From: Acanthamoeba sp. SK_2022b
Taxonomy: Eukaryota; Discosea; Longamoebia; Acanthamoebidae
Assembly: GCA_027943245.1 (NCBI GenBank)
Contig: JANDJZ010001751.1
Coordinates: 186,001-250,000, forward strand
Direction: 5' to 3'
DNA: 64,000 bases
Under the pieces are notes generated by a model that saw nothing but the letters and a program-made list of their open reading frames with translations, was not told the DNA's origin and made no database searches. The translations under genes and the position numbers were made by a program. Shown in pieces: positions 37,882-47,826 of the stretch (position 1 is the stretch's first letter; each line of letters opens with the position of its first letter).

Positions 37882-38811
37882 TTATGCGGTGCGGTTCAAC
37901 CAGGCCATGTACTCTTTCACGCCTTCGGCGACCGTTTTGAACGGTGCGTCGTAGCCGGCGGCGCGCAGCTTGGTCAGATCGGCCTGGGTGTAAGCCTGAT
38001 AGCGGCCCTTCAGCTTCTCCGGGAACTCGATGTATTCCACCGCGCCCTTCTGGTGGAAGTCCACCACCGCGTCGGCCACCGCCTGGAAGGTTTCCGCCCG
38101 GCCGGTGCCGCAGTTGAAGATGCCGGATTTGCCGGTTTCCCAGAACCACAGGTTAACCGCCGCTACGTCGCCGACGTAGATGAAGTCACGCTTGAAGTTT
38201 TCGCTGCCGGCGAACAGCTTCGGGTTTTCGCCGCGGTTGAGCTGGGTATTCAGGTGGAAGGCGACGCTGGCCATGCTGCCTTTGTGGCCTTCGCGCGGGC
38301 CGTAAACGTTGAAGTAGCGGAAGCCGCAGATCTGCGAGTCCGCTTCCGGCAGGATCTCGCGCACGTACTGGTCGAACAGGAATTTGGAGTAGCCGTACAC
38401 GTTGAGCGGCGCTTCATACTCCCGCTCTTCGATGAACTCTTCGCGGCCGCCGTAAGTGGCGGCGGAGGAGGCGTACAGGAACGGGATTTCGCGATCCAGG
38501 CAGTAGTGCAGCAGGTCTTTGGAGTACTGATAGTTATTGTCCATCATGTACTTGCCGTCCCACTCGGTGGTCGCGGAGCAGGCGCCTTCGTGGAAGACCG
38601 CTTCGATATCGCCCAGATCGTCGCCGGCCATGATGCTGGCAATAAAGTCTTCTTTATCGATATAGTCGGCGATGTCCAGATCGACCAGGTTGACGAACTT
38701 GGTGCCGTCTTTCAGGTTATCCACCACCAGGATATCGCGATATCCCTTGTCGTTCAGTGCCTTAATGATGTTGCTGCCGATCATGCCGGCGCCGCCTGTG
38801 ACGATAATCAT
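37882..38811 (-). CDS. hldD: ADP-L-glycero-D-manno-heptose 6-epimerase HldD
   Basis: HldD converts ADP-D-glycero- to ADP-L-glycero-D-manno-heptose, the donor for WaaC, WaaF and WaaQ. The 309-residue extended SDR enzyme has the NADP-binding [14 protein letters not shown] at the N-terminus and the YGYSKF active-site motif (Tyr-x3-Lys). Start at 38809-38811 chosen to match the family; the in-frame ATG at 38844 adds 11 residues. First gene of the hldD-waaF-waaC-GT4-waaL-GT2 operon. A TATGAT -10-like element lies at 38869-38874 on the minus strand. Confidence 0.96.
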   Translation of the reverse strand: MIIVTGGAGMIGSNIIKALNDKGYRDILVVDNLKDGTKFVNLVDLDIADYIDKEDFIASIMAGDDLGDIEAVFHEGACSATTEWDGKYMMDNNYQYSKDLLHYCLDREIPFLYASSAATYGGREEFIEEREYEAPLNVYGYSKFLFDQYVREILPEADSQICGFRYFNVYGPREGHKGSMASVAFHLNTQLNRGENPKLFAGSENFKRDFIYVGDVAAVNLWFWETGKSGIFNCGTGRAETFQAVADAVVDFHQKGAVEYIEFPEKLKGRYQAYTQADLTKLRAAGYDAPFKTVAEGVKEYMAWLNRTA

Positions 38812-39050
38812 TGGGTTACCCCTGCTAAGCTGCTGGTGGAGCACAATGCCCCACGCTCAATGGCGGTTATCATAGCATTTCATGCCGCGGCAAACAGCGG
38901 AAGGGCTCCGAATATCCCGCATTGCCATTGAAGCCCGCCTTTTGCCGTGATATCTGCTGCAATTTTAATATTCTCTCCCGCGCATTCTCGTCAGTTTGGT
39001 TACAAATCAGTAAAATATGCCGCAAATAGCCCAATCCTGGAGATAACCGA

Positions 39051-40247
39051 ATGTCAGCGTCTTTTTATCAGCAGTTGGAACAACAGCTTGCCGCCACTCG
39101 CAGTGAAGGGCTGTTCAAGGAAGAACGCATCATCACCTCCGCGCAACAGGCGGACATCGCCGTCGCCGACGGCAGCCATGTGATCAACTTCTGCGCCAAT
39201 AACTACCTGGGTTTGGCCAATCATCCGGCGCTGATCGCCGCCGCCAAGTCGGGAATGGACAGCCACGGTTTCGGCATGGCGTCGGTGCGCTTCATCTGCG
39301 GCACCCAGGACAGCCACAAGCAGCTGGAACAGAAACTGGCGGCTTTCTTGGGCATGGAAGACGCGATCCTGTACTCCTCCTGCTTCGACGCCAACGGCGG
39401 GCTGTTCGAAACCCTGCTGGGCCCGGAAGACGCCATTATCTCCGATGCGCTGAACCACGCGTCGATCATCGACGGCGTGCGCCTGTGCAAGGCCAAGCGC
39501 TATCGCTACGCCAATAACGACATGACCGAGCTGGCCGCACAGCTGAAGCAGGCCAAAGCCGACGGCGCGCGTCACATCCTGATCGCCACCGACGGCGTAT
39601 TCTCGATGGACGGCGTGATCGCCAACCTGAAAGGGGTCTGCGATCTGGCGGACGAGTATCAGGCTCTGGTGATGGTGGATGACTCCCACGCGGTGGGCTT
39701 TGTCGGCGCCAACGGGCGTGGCACCCATGAATACTGCGAAGTGATGGGCCGCGTCGATATCATTACCGGTACGTTAGGCAAAGCGCTGGGCGGCGCTTCC
39801 GGCGGCTACACCGCCGCCAAGAAAGAAGTGGTGGAGTGGCTGCGCCAGCGTTCGCGCCCGTACCTGTTCTCCAACTCGCTGGCGCCGGCGATCGTCGCCG
39901 CGTCGATCAAAGTGCTGGAACTGCTTGAAGAGGGCGACGCCCTGCGCGATCGCCTGTGGGCTAACGCGCGTCTGTTCCGCGAAAAAATGACCGCCGCCGG
40001 CTTCACATTGGCCGGCGCCGATCACGCCATCATCCCGGTCATGCTGGGTGAGGCGAAGCTGGCGCAGGAATTCGCCAATGCGTTGCTCAAGGAAGGCATC
40101 TATGTGACCGGTTTCTTCTATCCGGTGGTGCCGAAAGGCCAGGCGCGCATCCGCACCCAGATGTCCGCCGACCACACCCCGGAGCAAATCGAACGCGCAG
40201 TGGCGGCGTTTATACGTATCGGTAAGGATCTTGGCGTTATTGCATAA
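39051..40247 (+). CDS. kbl: 2-amino-3-ketobutyrate CoA ligase (glycine C-acetyltransferase)
   Basis: Kbl cleaves 2-amino-3-ketobutyrate with CoA to glycine and acetyl-CoA, completing the Tdh route of threonine breakdown. The 398-residue alpha-oxoamine synthase has the PLP-lysine motif [14 protein letters not shown] and the upstream [11 protein letters not shown] segment that contacts the cofactor. A GGAG site precedes the ATG. It is ten bases before tdh; the operon is divergent from hldD, as in E. coli. Confidence 0.97.
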   Translation: MSASFYQQLEQQLAATRSEGLFKEERIITSAQQADIAVADGSHVINFCANNYLGLANHPALIAAAKSGMDSHGFGMASVRFICGTQDSHKQLEQKLAAFLGMEDAILYSSCFDANGGLFETLLGPEDAIISDALNHASIIDGVRLCKAKRYRYANNDMTELAAQLKQAKADGARHILIATDGVFSMDGVIANLKGVCDLADEYQALVMVDDSHAVGFVGANGRGTHEYCEVMGRVDIITGTLGKALGGASGGYTAAKKEVVEWLRQRSRPYLFSNSLAPAIVAASIKVLELLEEGDALRDRLWANARLFREKMTAAGFTLAGADHAIIPVMLGEAKLAQEFANALLKEGIYVTGFFYPVVPKGQARIRTQMSADHTPEQIERAVAAFIRIGKDLGVIA

Positions 40248-40256
40248 GGTAAAACC

Positions 40257-41282
40257 ATGAAAGCACTGTCAAAACTGAAAGCGGAAGAAGGGATTTGGAT
40301 GACCGACGTGCCTCAGCCGGAGCTGGGCCACAACGACATCATGATCAAAATCCGCAAAACCGCGATCTGCGGCACCGATGTGCATATCTACAACTGGGAC
40401 GAGTGGTCGCAAAAAACCATTCCGGTTCCGATGGTGGTCGGCCATGAATACGTGGGCGAAGTGGTGGCGATCGGTCAGGAAGTCAAAGGTTTCAGCATTG
40501 GCGATCGCGTGTCCGGCGAAGGCCATATCACCTGCGGCCACTGCCGCAACTGCCGCGGTGGCCGCACGCACCTGTGCCGCAACACCGTCGGCGTGGGCGT
40601 GAACCGTCCGGGCAGCTTCGCGGAATACCTGGTGATCCCGGCGTTCAACGCCTTCAAGATCCCGGATAACATCTCCGACGAACTGGCTTCGATCTTCGAT
40701 CCATTCGGCAATGCGGTGCACACCGCGCTGTCGTTCGATCTGGTCGGGGAAGACGTGCTGGTCTCCGGCGCCGGCCCGATCGGCATCATGGCGGCGGCGG
40801 TGTGCAAACACGTCGGCGCCCGTCATGTGGTGATCACCGACGTTAACGAATACCGTCTGGAACTGGCGCGCAAGATGGGCGTGACCCGCGCGGTGAACGT
40901 CAGCAAGGAAAACCTCAACGACGTGATGGCTGAGCTGGGCATGACCGAAGGGTTCGACGTCGGTCTGGAAATGTCCGGCGCGCCGCCGGCGTTCCGCACG
41001 CTGCTCAATGCGATGAACCACGGCGGGCGTATCGCCATGCTGGGCATTCCGCCTTCGGACATGTCGATCGACTGGAACCAGGTCATCTTCAAAGGGCTGT
41101 TTATCAAAGGGATTTACGGCCGCGAAATGTTCGAAACCTGGTACAAGATGGCGGCGCTGATCCAGTCCGGGTTGGATTTGACCCCGATCATCACCCACCG
41201 CTTCTCGATCGACGAGTTCCAGCAGGGCTTCGACGCCATGCGCTCCGGCAAGTCGGGTAAAGTGGTGCTGAGCTGGGATTGA
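40257..41282 (+). CDS. tdh: L-threonine 3-dehydrogenase
   Basis: Tdh oxidises L-threonine to 2-amino-3-ketobutyrate with NAD+. The 341-residue zinc alcohol dehydrogenase-family enzyme has the catalytic-zinc Cys38 in [13 protein letters not shown], the [11 protein letters not shown] segment, and four structural-zinc cysteines in [15 protein letters not shown] (about 93-107). The NAD-binding glycine motif [14 protein letters not shown] is in the middle. Length equals E. coli Tdh. Second gene of kbl-tdh; closed by the terminator at 41299-41324. Confidence 0.97.
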   Translation: MKALSKLKAEEGIWMTDVPQPELGHNDIMIKIRKTAICGTDVHIYNWDEWSQKTIPVPMVVGHEYVGEVVAIGQEVKGFSIGDRVSGEGHITCGHCRNCRGGRTHLCRNTVGVGVNRPGSFAEYLVIPAFNAFKIPDNISDELASIFDPFGNAVHTALSFDLVGEDVLVSGAGPIGIMAAAVCKHVGARHVVITDVNEYRLELARKMGVTRAVNVSKENLNDVMAELGMTEGFDVGLEMSGAPPAFRTLLNAMNHGGRIAMLGIPPSDMSIDWNQVIFKGLFIKGIYGREMFETWYKMAALIQSGLDLTPIITHRFSIDEFQQGFDAMRSGKSGKVVLSWD

Positions 41283-41298
41283 TCTCGGCAAACGTGAA

Positions 41299-41324
41299 AA
41301 GGGCCGGCATGCCGGCCCTTTTTT
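41299..41324. terminator. Bidirectional terminator between tdh and yibQ
   Basis: A perfect 10-bp stem (41299-41308 with 41311-41320, loop AT) has A's upstream and six T downstream (41319-41324). It ends tdh and overlaps the end of the convergent yibQ. Confidence 0.88.
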
Positions 41325-42294
41325 ATGCTTGCGGTTTGGCTTGCGTCCAGTGCTGCCAATGACGCTTGATGAAGGTCACCGGCGGCGAGCTGGCGATGCT
41401 GTCGGCGATGATGCCCAGTGCGGTACCGGCGTTGGTTTTTTCCTTCGGCGGTTTGACCTTGCACTGCTTGATGCCGCCGCTGAACGGGTTCTTCGGCTGC
41501 GGTTTTTGCGGTTTGACCGGCGGCGGGACGTAGCTGCCGCCAGCGTTGCCCTGCGGTTCGTTCAGCAGCGCGCTCGGTTTGACCAGCACGATATCGGCGG
41601 GCAGCGATGGCAGCATCTGCTGCAGCACCTTTACCGTCGCCGGGCGCGGGTGGCCGATGGCGATGGCGGAGCCGTTGCGCCGCGCCAATTCGACCGCGCG
41701 GTTGAACTGGCGGCGGATGTCGGCTTCGTTCGCGGTATCGTCGAGAAACACCTTGCGTTTGATCACTTTCACGCCGGTGCCGGCCGCGGCGCGGGTCGCC
41801 TGGCTGCTGCCGATGGTCATGCTGTCGAGGAAGTACAGGCGGTAGCTTTCGAGCGCCTGCATCACTTTCTGCATGCCCGGCAGGCTGGAGGTCATGGCGC
41901 TGCCCATGTGGTTGTTCATGCCGACCGCGTAGGGCACGTTGTTCACCGCATTGCGGATGATGCGCTGGATCTCTTCGCTGCTCATGGAAGGCTGCAGGGT
42001 ATCGCGCTCCAGCGGCTGCTTGCTGAGCGGCGCCATCGGCATGTGGATCAAGACTTCGCGGCCCTGGCTGTGGGCGCGGGTGGCCATCAGGCGGGCATGC
42101 GGCGCGTTGGGCAACACCGCGACCGAGATCGCCGTCGGCATTTGCAGCACCGCGTTTTCTTCGTGAGGGCGGTAGCCCACGTCATCGATGACGATGGAGA
42201 GTTTTCCTGCCTGCGCAGCGTAAACCTGCAGCAGACAGCCTATTAACAGAGCTGTTCGGGTTTTGACATAGCGCAAATCTATCTTCCCAACCAC
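41323..42294 (-). CDS. yibQ: YibQ, divergent polysaccharide deacetylase-family periplasmic protein
   Basis: A 323-residue secreted protein with a signal peptide (about residues 10-29, ending AYAAQA-like AAQAGK). The domain that follows is the DUF610/divergent polysaccharide deacetylase: KLSIVIDDVGYRPHEENAVL, HMPMAPLSKQPLERDTL, NNHMGSAMTS and FLDSMTIGSS; conserved Asp and His residues of the deacetylase fold are visible. A Pro/Lys-rich C-terminal tail (from about residue 250) is likely unstructured. Its substrate is unknown. It overlaps envC by 16 bases; envC-yibQ pairing with gpmI upstream is conserved. Confidence 0.9.
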   Translation of the reverse strand: MVGKIDLRYVKTRTALLIGCLLQVYAAQAGKLSIVIDDVGYRPHEENAVLQMPTAISVAVLPNAPHARLMATRAHSQGREVLIHMPMAPLSKQPLERDTLQPSMSSEEIQRIIRNAVNNVPYAVGMNNHMGSAMTSSLPGMQKVMQALESYRLYFLDSMTIGSSQATRAAAGTGVKVIKRKVFLDDTANEADIRRQFNRAVELARRNGSAIAIGHPRPATVKVLQQMLPSLPADIVLVKPSALLNEPQGNAGGSYVPPPVKPQKPQPKNPFSGGIKQCKVKPPKEKTNAGTALGIIADSIASSPPVTFIKRHWQHWTQAKPQA

Positions 42295-43613
42295 GGCAGT
42301 GGGTTAACCGCCTGTCCCTGACGACGGATTTCGAAATAGAGCGACGGCGTTCCCTGGCCGCCGCTGGTGCCGACCAGAGCGATCGGCTGGCCGGCGCGCA
42401 CCTGCGCCCCGACGTTGACCAACGCGCTTTGGTTGTAGCCGTACACGCTCATGTCGCCTTTACCGTGTTCGACCACCACCATCAGGCCATAGCCTTGCAG
42501 CCAGTCGGCCAGCAGCACGCGGCCATCGGCGACGGCTTTCACTTCGCTGCCTTCGCGGGCTTCGATCACCATGCCTTTCCAGCGTAGCTCGCCCTGCTGC
42601 TGTTCGCCAAAGCCGTGCAGCGTGCGGCCGCGCACCGGCCACATCAGCTGGCCGGCCGGACGACCGAGGCCGCCGGTTCGCGCCATCAGCGAGCGATCGG
42701 CTTCGCTAGGTTTGTAGGTCGTGCCGGTTTTCTTCGCCTGCTGTTCTTTGATGCGCACCTGTTCGCGCACCTTGGCCGCTTCACGCGCTTCGCGTTCGGC
42801 GCGCGCACGGGCTTCGCGCTCCGCCCGAGCGATCTTGTCGCGCATGCGGGCTTCGTTCTGGCGCAGTTCCACCAGGCGTTGTTGGTCTTTTTCCAGCGAG
42901 GCTTCCAGCGCGGTCAGCGTTTTCTTGCGGGCGCCACGCGCCTGCTCCAGCTTCTGCTGCTGCGTCTGTTGCTCGCCCAGTAAGGATTTTTGCTGGCCCT
43001 GTTTGGCCACCAGCGTGGTTTTTTGCTTCGCCAGCTCGGCGCGGGTCTGCTTCAGCTCTTCGATGGTTTTCTGACGCGCTTCGTTCAGATAGCCGAAATA
43101 GGCCAGAATACGTTCGCTGCGCTGGCTTTCTTCACCGCTGAGGATCAGCTGCACGGCGCTGTGCTGCCCTTGCCGGAAGGCGGCGTCGAGCTGTTTGGCG
43201 AGGAGGTTTTGTTGGGTCGATTGCTGCTTTTGCAGTTTGGCTATCGAGGCGTTCAGGCCGGAAATGTCTTTGCCCAGCTGGGTGAGCGTGCCCTGGGTGT
43301 CGCGCAACTGGCGGCTGGCCTGGGCGATGGTTTTTTCCTGCTGACGCAGCTGATCCTGCAGCGAGCTGCGCTGCTGTTGCTGCTGCTTCACCGCTTTTTC
43401 TTTCTCGGCGATGCTCTGCTGGATGTCTTTCAGCTGGGATTTATTGTCTTCCGCCGCCTGGCCGGCGAGCGGCAACAGCAAGACGCCAGCGCAAAATACG
43501 CTGGCGCACATGGCGGTGAACGTCCTTGGCGCGGTGCGTTCAGGCAGCGGTCGGCTGCCTGCGTTTGCGCTTCGGGTTACCCTTGATAGTGCAAAAAACG
43601 CCTTCTCCCTCAT
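42279..43613 (-). CDS. envC: Murein hydrolase activator EnvC
   Basis: EnvC is recruited to the division site by FtsEX and activates the amidases AmiA and AmiB to split septal peptidoglycan. The 444-residue protein has an N-terminal signal segment (hydrophobic stretch about 36-53), then a long Gln/Lys/Glu-rich coiled coil (about 55-290) and a C-terminal LytM domain that starts at WPVRGRTLHGFGEQQQGELR. The LytM metal ligands are degenerate, as in E. coli, so it is an activator, not an enzyme. The N-terminus is about 25 residues longer than in E. coli; no better in-frame start exists. Confidence 0.92.
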   Translation of the reverse strand: MREKAFFALSRVTRSANAGSRPLPERTAPRTFTAMCASVFCAGVLLLPLAGQAAEDNKSQLKDIQQSIAEKEKAVKQQQQQRSSLQDQLRQQEKTIAQASRQLRDTQGTLTQLGKDISGLNASIAKLQKQQSTQQNLLAKQLDAAFRQGQHSAVQLILSGEESQRSERILAYFGYLNEARQKTIEELKQTRAELAKQKTTLVAKQGQQKSLLGEQQTQQQKLEQARGARKKTLTALEASLEKDQQRLVELRQNEARMRDKIARAEREARARAEREAREAAKVREQVRIKEQQAKKTGTTYKPSEADRSLMARTGGLGRPAGQLMWPVRGRTLHGFGEQQQGELRWKGMVIEAREGSEVKAVADGRVLLADWLQGYGLMVVVEHGKGDMSVYGYNQSALVNVGAQVRAGQPIALVGTSGGQGTPSLYFEIRRQGQAVNPLPWLGR

Positions 43614-43622
43614 GGAGAAGGA

Positions 43623-45167
43623 TTATTCCACGATGAACAGCGGCTTACCAGTCATCTCTTGCGGGATTTCCATTCCCATCAGCGTTAACAGGGTTGGCGC
43701 GATGTCCGAAAGCTTGCCGCCTTCGACCGCCCGCGCCGGTTTGCCGACGTAAATCAATGGCACCGGCAGGCTGGTGTGGGCGGTGTGCGCCTGGCCGGTG
43801 GCCGGATCGCGCATCTGCTCGGCGTTGCCGTGATCGGCGGTGATCAGCAGCTGGCCGTCGACGTCGCGCACTGCATCAACCACCTGGGCGATGCAGGCGT
43901 CCAGCGTCTCCACCGCTTTGACCGCCGCTTCATACACGCCGGTATGCCCTACCATGTCGCCGTTCGGGTAGTTGCAGATAATGGCATCGTATTTGCCGCT
44001 GCGGATGGCGCTCAGCAGCTTGTCGGTCAGCTCGGCGGCGCTCATCTCCGGCTGCAGATCGTAGGTGGCGACCTTCGGCGAGTTGACCAGCACGCGGTCT
44101 TCGCCCTTGAACGGCGCTTCTACGCCGCCGTTATAGAAGAAGGTGACGTGGGCGTATTTTTCGGTTTCCGAGATGCGCAGCTGGGTTTTGTCGTGCTTCA
44201 TCAGCCATTCGCCGAAGGTGTTGGCCAGCGACGCCGGCGGATAGGCGCAGGCGGTCGCGATGTCGGCGGCGTATTCGGTCAGCATCACGAAATCGCCGAA
44301 CTGTACCTGCTTGGCGCGTGGGAAACCGTCGAAATCCGCGTTCACGAAGGCGCGGGTGATCTGGCGCGCGCGGTCGGCGCGGAAGTTCATGAAGATCAAC
44401 GCGTCGCCGTCCTGCATTGCGGCATCGGCCTCACCGGCGGCGCGGATCACGGTCGGTCTGACGAACTCGTCGTTTTCACCGCGCTGATAAGCGGCCTGCA
44501 GGCCGGCGATCGCATCCTCGGCCACGGCGTCGCCTTTGGCCGCGGTCAGCAGGTCATAGGCCAGCTGCACGCGATCCCAGCGGTTGTCGCGGTCCATCGC
44601 GTAGTAGCGGCCGATCAGCGAGGCGATGCGCCCGACGCCCAACGCGGCGAAGGCGTCACGGCAGCGTTGCAGCGGGGCTTCGGCGCTGCGCGGCGGCGTG
44701 TCGCGCCCGTCGAGGAAGGCATGCAGATAAACGGCTTTGGCGCCGCGTTGGGCGGCTAGCTTGATCATGGCCAGGATGTGCTCGTCGTGGCTGTGCACGC
44801 CGCCCGGCGACAGCAGGCCCATGATATGCACCGCCTTGTCGGCCGCTACGGCCTTATCGACGGCGGCGGTCAGCACCGGGTTGGCGAAGAAGTCGCCGTC
44901 GGCGATCGCTTTGTCCAGCCGGGTCAGATCCTGGTACACGATGCGCCCGGCACCCAGATTGACGTGGCCGACTTCGGAGTTGCCCATTTGGCCGTCGGGC
45001 AGGCCGACATCCAGCCCGGAAGCGGCGATCAGCGTATGCGGCTGCTCCCGCCACAGGCGATCCATCACCGGGGTGCCGGCGTTCAGGATCGCGTTGTCCT
45101 GCCGCTCTTCACGATGGCCGTAACCGTCCAGGATCACCAGTACCATCGGTTTTTTGTTGCTCGACAT
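43623..45167 (-). CDS. gpmI: 2,3-bisphosphoglycerate-independent phosphoglycerate mutase
   Basis: GpmI (GpmM) interconverts 3- and 2-phosphoglycerate in glycolysis using two Mn2+ ions. The 514-residue alkaline phosphatase-superfamily enzyme begins [17 protein letters not shown] with the first metal-binding Asp; the phosphorylated Ser is in [15 protein letters not shown] at about 60-75; later metal sites are [11 protein letters not shown] and AHTSLPVPL. Length equals E. coli GpmM. First gene of gpmI-envC-yibQ, nine bases before envC. The leader has a strong hairpin at 45201-45233. Confidence 0.97.
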   Translation of the reverse strand: MSSNKKPMVLVILDGYGHREERQDNAILNAGTPVMDRLWREQPHTLIAASGLDVGLPDGQMGNSEVGHVNLGAGRIVYQDLTRLDKAIADGDFFANPVLTAAVDKAVAADKAVHIMGLLSPGGVHSHDEHILAMIKLAAQRGAKAVYLHAFLDGRDTPPRSAEAPLQRCRDAFAALGVGRIASLIGRYYAMDRDNRWDRVQLAYDLLTAAKGDAVAEDAIAGLQAAYQRGENDEFVRPTVIRAAGEADAAMQDGDALIFMNFRADRARQITRAFVNADFDGFPRAKQVQFGDFVMLTEYAADIATACAYPPASLANTFGEWLMKHDKTQLRISETEKYAHVTFFYNGGVEAPFKGEDRVLVNSPKVATYDLQPEMSAAELTDKLLSAIRSGKYDAIICNYPNGDMVGHTGVYEAAVKAVETLDACIAQVVDAVRDVDGQLLITADHGNAEQMRDPATGQAHTAHTSLPVPLIYVGKPARAVEGGKLSDIAPTLLTLMGMEIPQEMTGKPLFIVE

Positions 45168-45200
45168 TGCATTGACCTCTTATGAACTTTTTAAGCTGCG

Positions 45201-45233
45201 AATAGCCATGCGCCCGCCGCAGGCATGGCTATT
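45201..45233 (-). promoter_or_regulatory. Hairpin in the gpmI upstream region
   Basis: AATAGCCATG (45201-45210) and CATGGCTATT (45224-45233) form a perfect 10-bp stem with a 13-base loop, 34 bases before the gpmI start. If transcribed with gpmI it would be a leader structure; it could also be a palindromic protein site. Confidence 0.5.
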
Positions 45234-45464
45234 CACCCTCGAAAAACCGGCTGATTTTACACCGCCGGCGGCGATAAATAGCCCAAAGAGATCAAGGTTG
45301 CGGCGAATCGCGCGGGCTTTTATGCTCTGACGTCGGGAATTTCTCAGCGCAGCCCGCAGTTTCTACAATCGCGCTTGCTTATTGGCTGTATTTGCCGCAC
45401 TCGGCAGGTATACTCTGGAACCTTGACTTATTTATCCCTTAACTGACGGGAGTTGTTACACCCC

Positions 45465-45899
45465 ATGCTGCAAGAAATTATGCCATTCGTAAGCAGACAC
45501 CCTATTCTGAGCCTGGCTTGGATCGCTCTGCTGGTCGCCGTGATCGTCATGACCTTCAAAAGCCGTTTCTCCAAGGTTAAAGAGATCGCCCGCGGTGAAG
45601 CTATTCGCCTGATCAACAAAGAAGAAGCCGTGGTGGTCGACACCCGCAGCCGCGACGATTTCCGCCGTGGTCACCTGGCCAACGCCATCAACCTAACCGC
45701 CAGCGAAATCAAAAACGGCAGCCTGGGCGAGCTGGAAAAACACAAAGCGCAGCCGATCATCGTCGTGTGCGCCAACGGCACCGCCTCCCGCGAGCCGGCG
45801 GAGAACCTGAGCAAGGCCGGTTTTGAAAAGGTAACTATGCTGAAAGACGGCATTTCCGGCTGGAGCGGAGAAAACCTGCCGCTGGTGCGCGGTAAGTAA
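45465..45899 (+). CDS. yibN: YibN, membrane-anchored rhodanese-like protein
   Basis: A 144-residue inner-membrane protein: one hydrophobic helix (about residues 10-28, [19 protein letters not shown]) followed by a cytoplasmic rhodanese domain starting near [20 protein letters not shown]. The active-loop position reads [13 protein letters not shown], which has a Cys, whereas E. coli YibN, as I recall it, has no Cys there; persulfide chemistry is therefore possible in this version. The ATG at 45465 matches E. coli; GACGGGAG lies upstream. First gene of the yibN-grxC-secB-gpsA-cysE run. Confidence 0.92.
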   Translation: MLQEIMPFVSRHPILSLAWIALLVAVIVMTFKSRFSKVKEIARGEAIRLINKEEAVVVDTRSRDDFRRGHLANAINLTASEIKNGSLGELEKHKAQPIIVVCANGTASREPAENLSKAGFEKVTMLKDGISGWSGENLPLVRGK

Positions 45900-45927
45900 C
45901 CGTTTAACCTATTTGAGGTGGCAATCC

Positions 45928-46176
45928 ATGGCTAACATTGATATCTACACCAAAGCGACCTGTCCGTTCTGCCATCGCGCCAAGGCGCTGTTGAACAGCA
46001 AGGGCGCGGCGTTTAACGAGATCGCCATCGACGGCGATAACGCCAAGCGCGAAGTGATGATCGAGCGCAGCGGGCGCACCACGGTGCCGCAGATTTTCAT
46101 CGACGGCCGGCATATCGGCGGCTGCGATGATTTATATGAACTCGATGCTCGCGGCGGCCTGGATCCGCTGCTTTAA
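45928..46176 (+). CDS. grxC: Glutaredoxin 3
   Basis: GrxC reduces disulfides and glutathione mixed disulfides using glutathione. The 82-residue thioredoxin-fold protein has the dithiol site Cys-Pro-Phe-Cys at residues 12-15 (KATCPFCHRA), the cis-Pro GRTTVPQIF and the glutathione-binding IGGCDDLY. A GAGGTGG ribosome site at 45915-45921 fits the ATG at 45928; an upstream in-frame codon is not family-like. It lies between yibN and secB. Confidence 0.97.
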   Translation: MANIDIYTKATCPFCHRAKALLNSKGAAFNEIAIDGDNAKREVMIERSGRTTVPQIFIDGRHIGGCDDLYELDARGGLDPLL

Positions 46177-46233
46177 GCAGCTTGCCGGTTCACCGAGTGT
46201 CAATAAGGACGTTTAACCAAGGGTATTACTCAC

Positions 46234-46704
46234 ATGTCAGAACAAAACAGCACCGAAATGGCTTTCCAGATCCAACGTATTTATACCAAGGACATCTCCT
46301 TCGAAGCGCCGAACGCGCCGCAGGTTTTCCAGCAGGAATGGCAGCCGGAAGTTAAACTTGATCTGGATACCGCGTCCAGCCAGCTGGCTGACGAAGTGTA
46401 TGAAGTGGTACTGCGCGTAACCGTGACGGCGAGCCTGGGCGAAGAAACTGCGTTCCTGTGCGAAGTGCAACAGGCGGGCATCTTCTCGGTAGCAGGCATC
46501 GAAGGCACGCAGCTGGCGCATTGCCTGGGTGCATACTGCCCGAACATCCTGTTCCCGTATGCGCGCGAGTGCATCACCAGCCTGGTTTCCCGCGGCACAT
46601 TCCCGCAGCTGAACCTGGCACCGGTCAACTTTGACGCGCTGTTCATGAACTATCTGCAGCAGCAGGCGGAAGGCGAAGGTGCCGCACCACATCAGGATGC
46701 CTGA
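46234..46704 (+). CDS. secB: Protein-export chaperone SecB
   Basis: SecB keeps a set of outer-membrane and periplasmic precursors unfolded and hands them to SecA. The 156-residue homotetramer subunit begins [20 protein letters not shown] and has [15 protein letters not shown] and the conserved C-terminal [18 protein letters not shown] that binds the SecA tail. The stop overlaps the gpsA start by one base (TGATG). Confidence 0.97.
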   Translation: MSEQNSTEMAFQIQRIYTKDISFEAPNAPQVFQQEWQPEVKLDLDTASSQLADEVYEVVLRVTVTASLGEETAFLCEVQQAGIFSVAGIEGTQLAHCLGAYCPNILFPYARECITSLVSRGTFPQLNLAPVNFDALFMNYLQQQAEGEGAAPHQDA

Positions 46705-47723
46705 TGAACACCGTCAATGCTTCAATGACTGTCATCGGTGCCGGCTCGTACGGCACCGCATTGGCCATTACGCTGGCGCGTAACGGCCACTCCGTGGTGC
46801 TGTGGGGGCACAACCCCGCGCAAATTCAAACGTTGCAGCAAGATCGCTGCAATCAGGCGTTTCTGCCCGACGTTCCCTTCCCCGATACCCTGCTGCTTGA
46901 AGCCGATTTGGCGCGTGCGCTGGTGGCCAGCCGCGACGTACTGGTGGTGGTGCCGAGCCACGTGTTCGGCGACGTGCTGCGCCAGCTGAAGCCGCATCTG
47001 CGCCCGGACGCCCGTATCGTGTGGGCCACCAAGGGGCTGGAAGCGGAAACCGGTCGGTTGCTGCAGGACGTGGCGCGTGAGGCGTTGGGCGAGACGATCC
47101 CGCTGGCGGTGCTCTCCGGGCCGACGTTCGCCAAAGAGCTGGCCGCCGGCCTGCCGACGGCGATCGCGCTGGCGGCGACCGATGCGCAGTTCGCCGACGA
47201 TCTGCAACAGCTGCTGCACTGCGGCAAGAGCTTCCGTGTCTATAGCAATCCCGACTTCATCGGCGTGCAGCTTGGCGGCGCGGTGAAGAACGTGATCGCC
47301 ATCGGCGCCGGCATGTCCGACGGCATCGGTTTCGGCGCCAACGCCCGCACCGCGTTGATTACACGCGGGCTGGCGGAAATGAGCCGTCTGGGTTCTGCGC
47401 TCGGCGCCGATCCTTCGACGTTCATGGGCATGGCGGGGCTGGGGGATCTGGTGCTAACCTGCACGGACAACCAATCGCGCAACCGCCGCTTCGGCATTAT
47501 GCTGGGGCAGGGCAAAGGCGTGCAGGAAGCGCAGGACAGCATCGGCCAGGTGGTCGAGGGCTATCGCAATACCAAAGAGGTGTTGGCGCTGGCGCAGCGG
47601 CACGGCGTGGAAATGCCGATCACCGAACAGATTTATCAGGTGCTTTACTGCCATAAAGACGCCCGCGAAGCGGCGCTGAGCCTGCTGGGGCGAGCACGAA
47701 AGGACGAAAAACCCAGCGCGTGA
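46704..47723 (+). CDS. gpsA: Glycerol-3-phosphate dehydrogenase [NAD(P)+]
   Basis: GpsA reduces dihydroxyacetone phosphate to sn-glycerol 3-phosphate, the backbone for phospholipids. The 339-residue enzyme has the N-terminal NAD(P) motif [19 protein letters not shown], the VVPSHVF and ATKGLE segments, [16 protein letters not shown], and the catalytic Lys in [17 protein letters not shown]. Length equals E. coli GpsA. It is translationally coupled to secB and followed, after two hairpins, by cysE. Confidence 0.97.
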   Translation: MNTVNASMTVIGAGSYGTALAITLARNGHSVVLWGHNPAQIQTLQQDRCNQAFLPDVPFPDTLLLEADLARALVASRDVLVVVPSHVFGDVLRQLKPHLRPDARIVWATKGLEAETGRLLQDVAREALGETIPLAVLSGPTFAKELAAGLPTAIALAATDAQFADDLQQLLHCGKSFRVYSNPDFIGVQLGGAVKNVIAIGAGMSDGIGFGANARTALITRGLAEMSRLGSALGADPSTFMGMAGLGDLVLTCTDNQSRNRRFGIMLGQGKGVQEAQDSIGQVVEGYRNTKEVLALAQRHGVEMPITEQIYQVLYCHKDAREAALSLLGRARKDEKPSA

Positions 47724-47769
47724 CATAAAACGATATGCCGGGGCAGCGTGCTGACCCCGCAAATGACCT

Positions 47770-47801
47770 GGGCCGCTTCGCGCTACCGTGTGAAGCGGCC
47801 C
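47770..47801 (+). other. Intercistronic hairpin between gpsA and cysE
   Basis: GGGCCGCTTC (47770-47779) and GAAGCGGCCC (47792-47801) form a perfect 10-bp stem with a 12-base loop, ending 25 bases before cysE and close to its ribosome site (47814-47820). A smaller GGGG/CCCC hairpin lies just upstream. No T-run follows, so processing, mRNA stability or partial attenuation are more likely than full termination. Confidence 0.5.
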
Positions 47802-47826
47802 GTTTGGCAAGGCAGAGGGGAATGTG

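Noticed and set aside
23587..38811. A new defence or secretion system in the minus/plus mosaic of the waa cluster
   Set aside because: All genes belong to known LPS families (GT2, GT4, GT9, GT30, deacetylase, ligase, epimerase); strand switching reflects separate operons.
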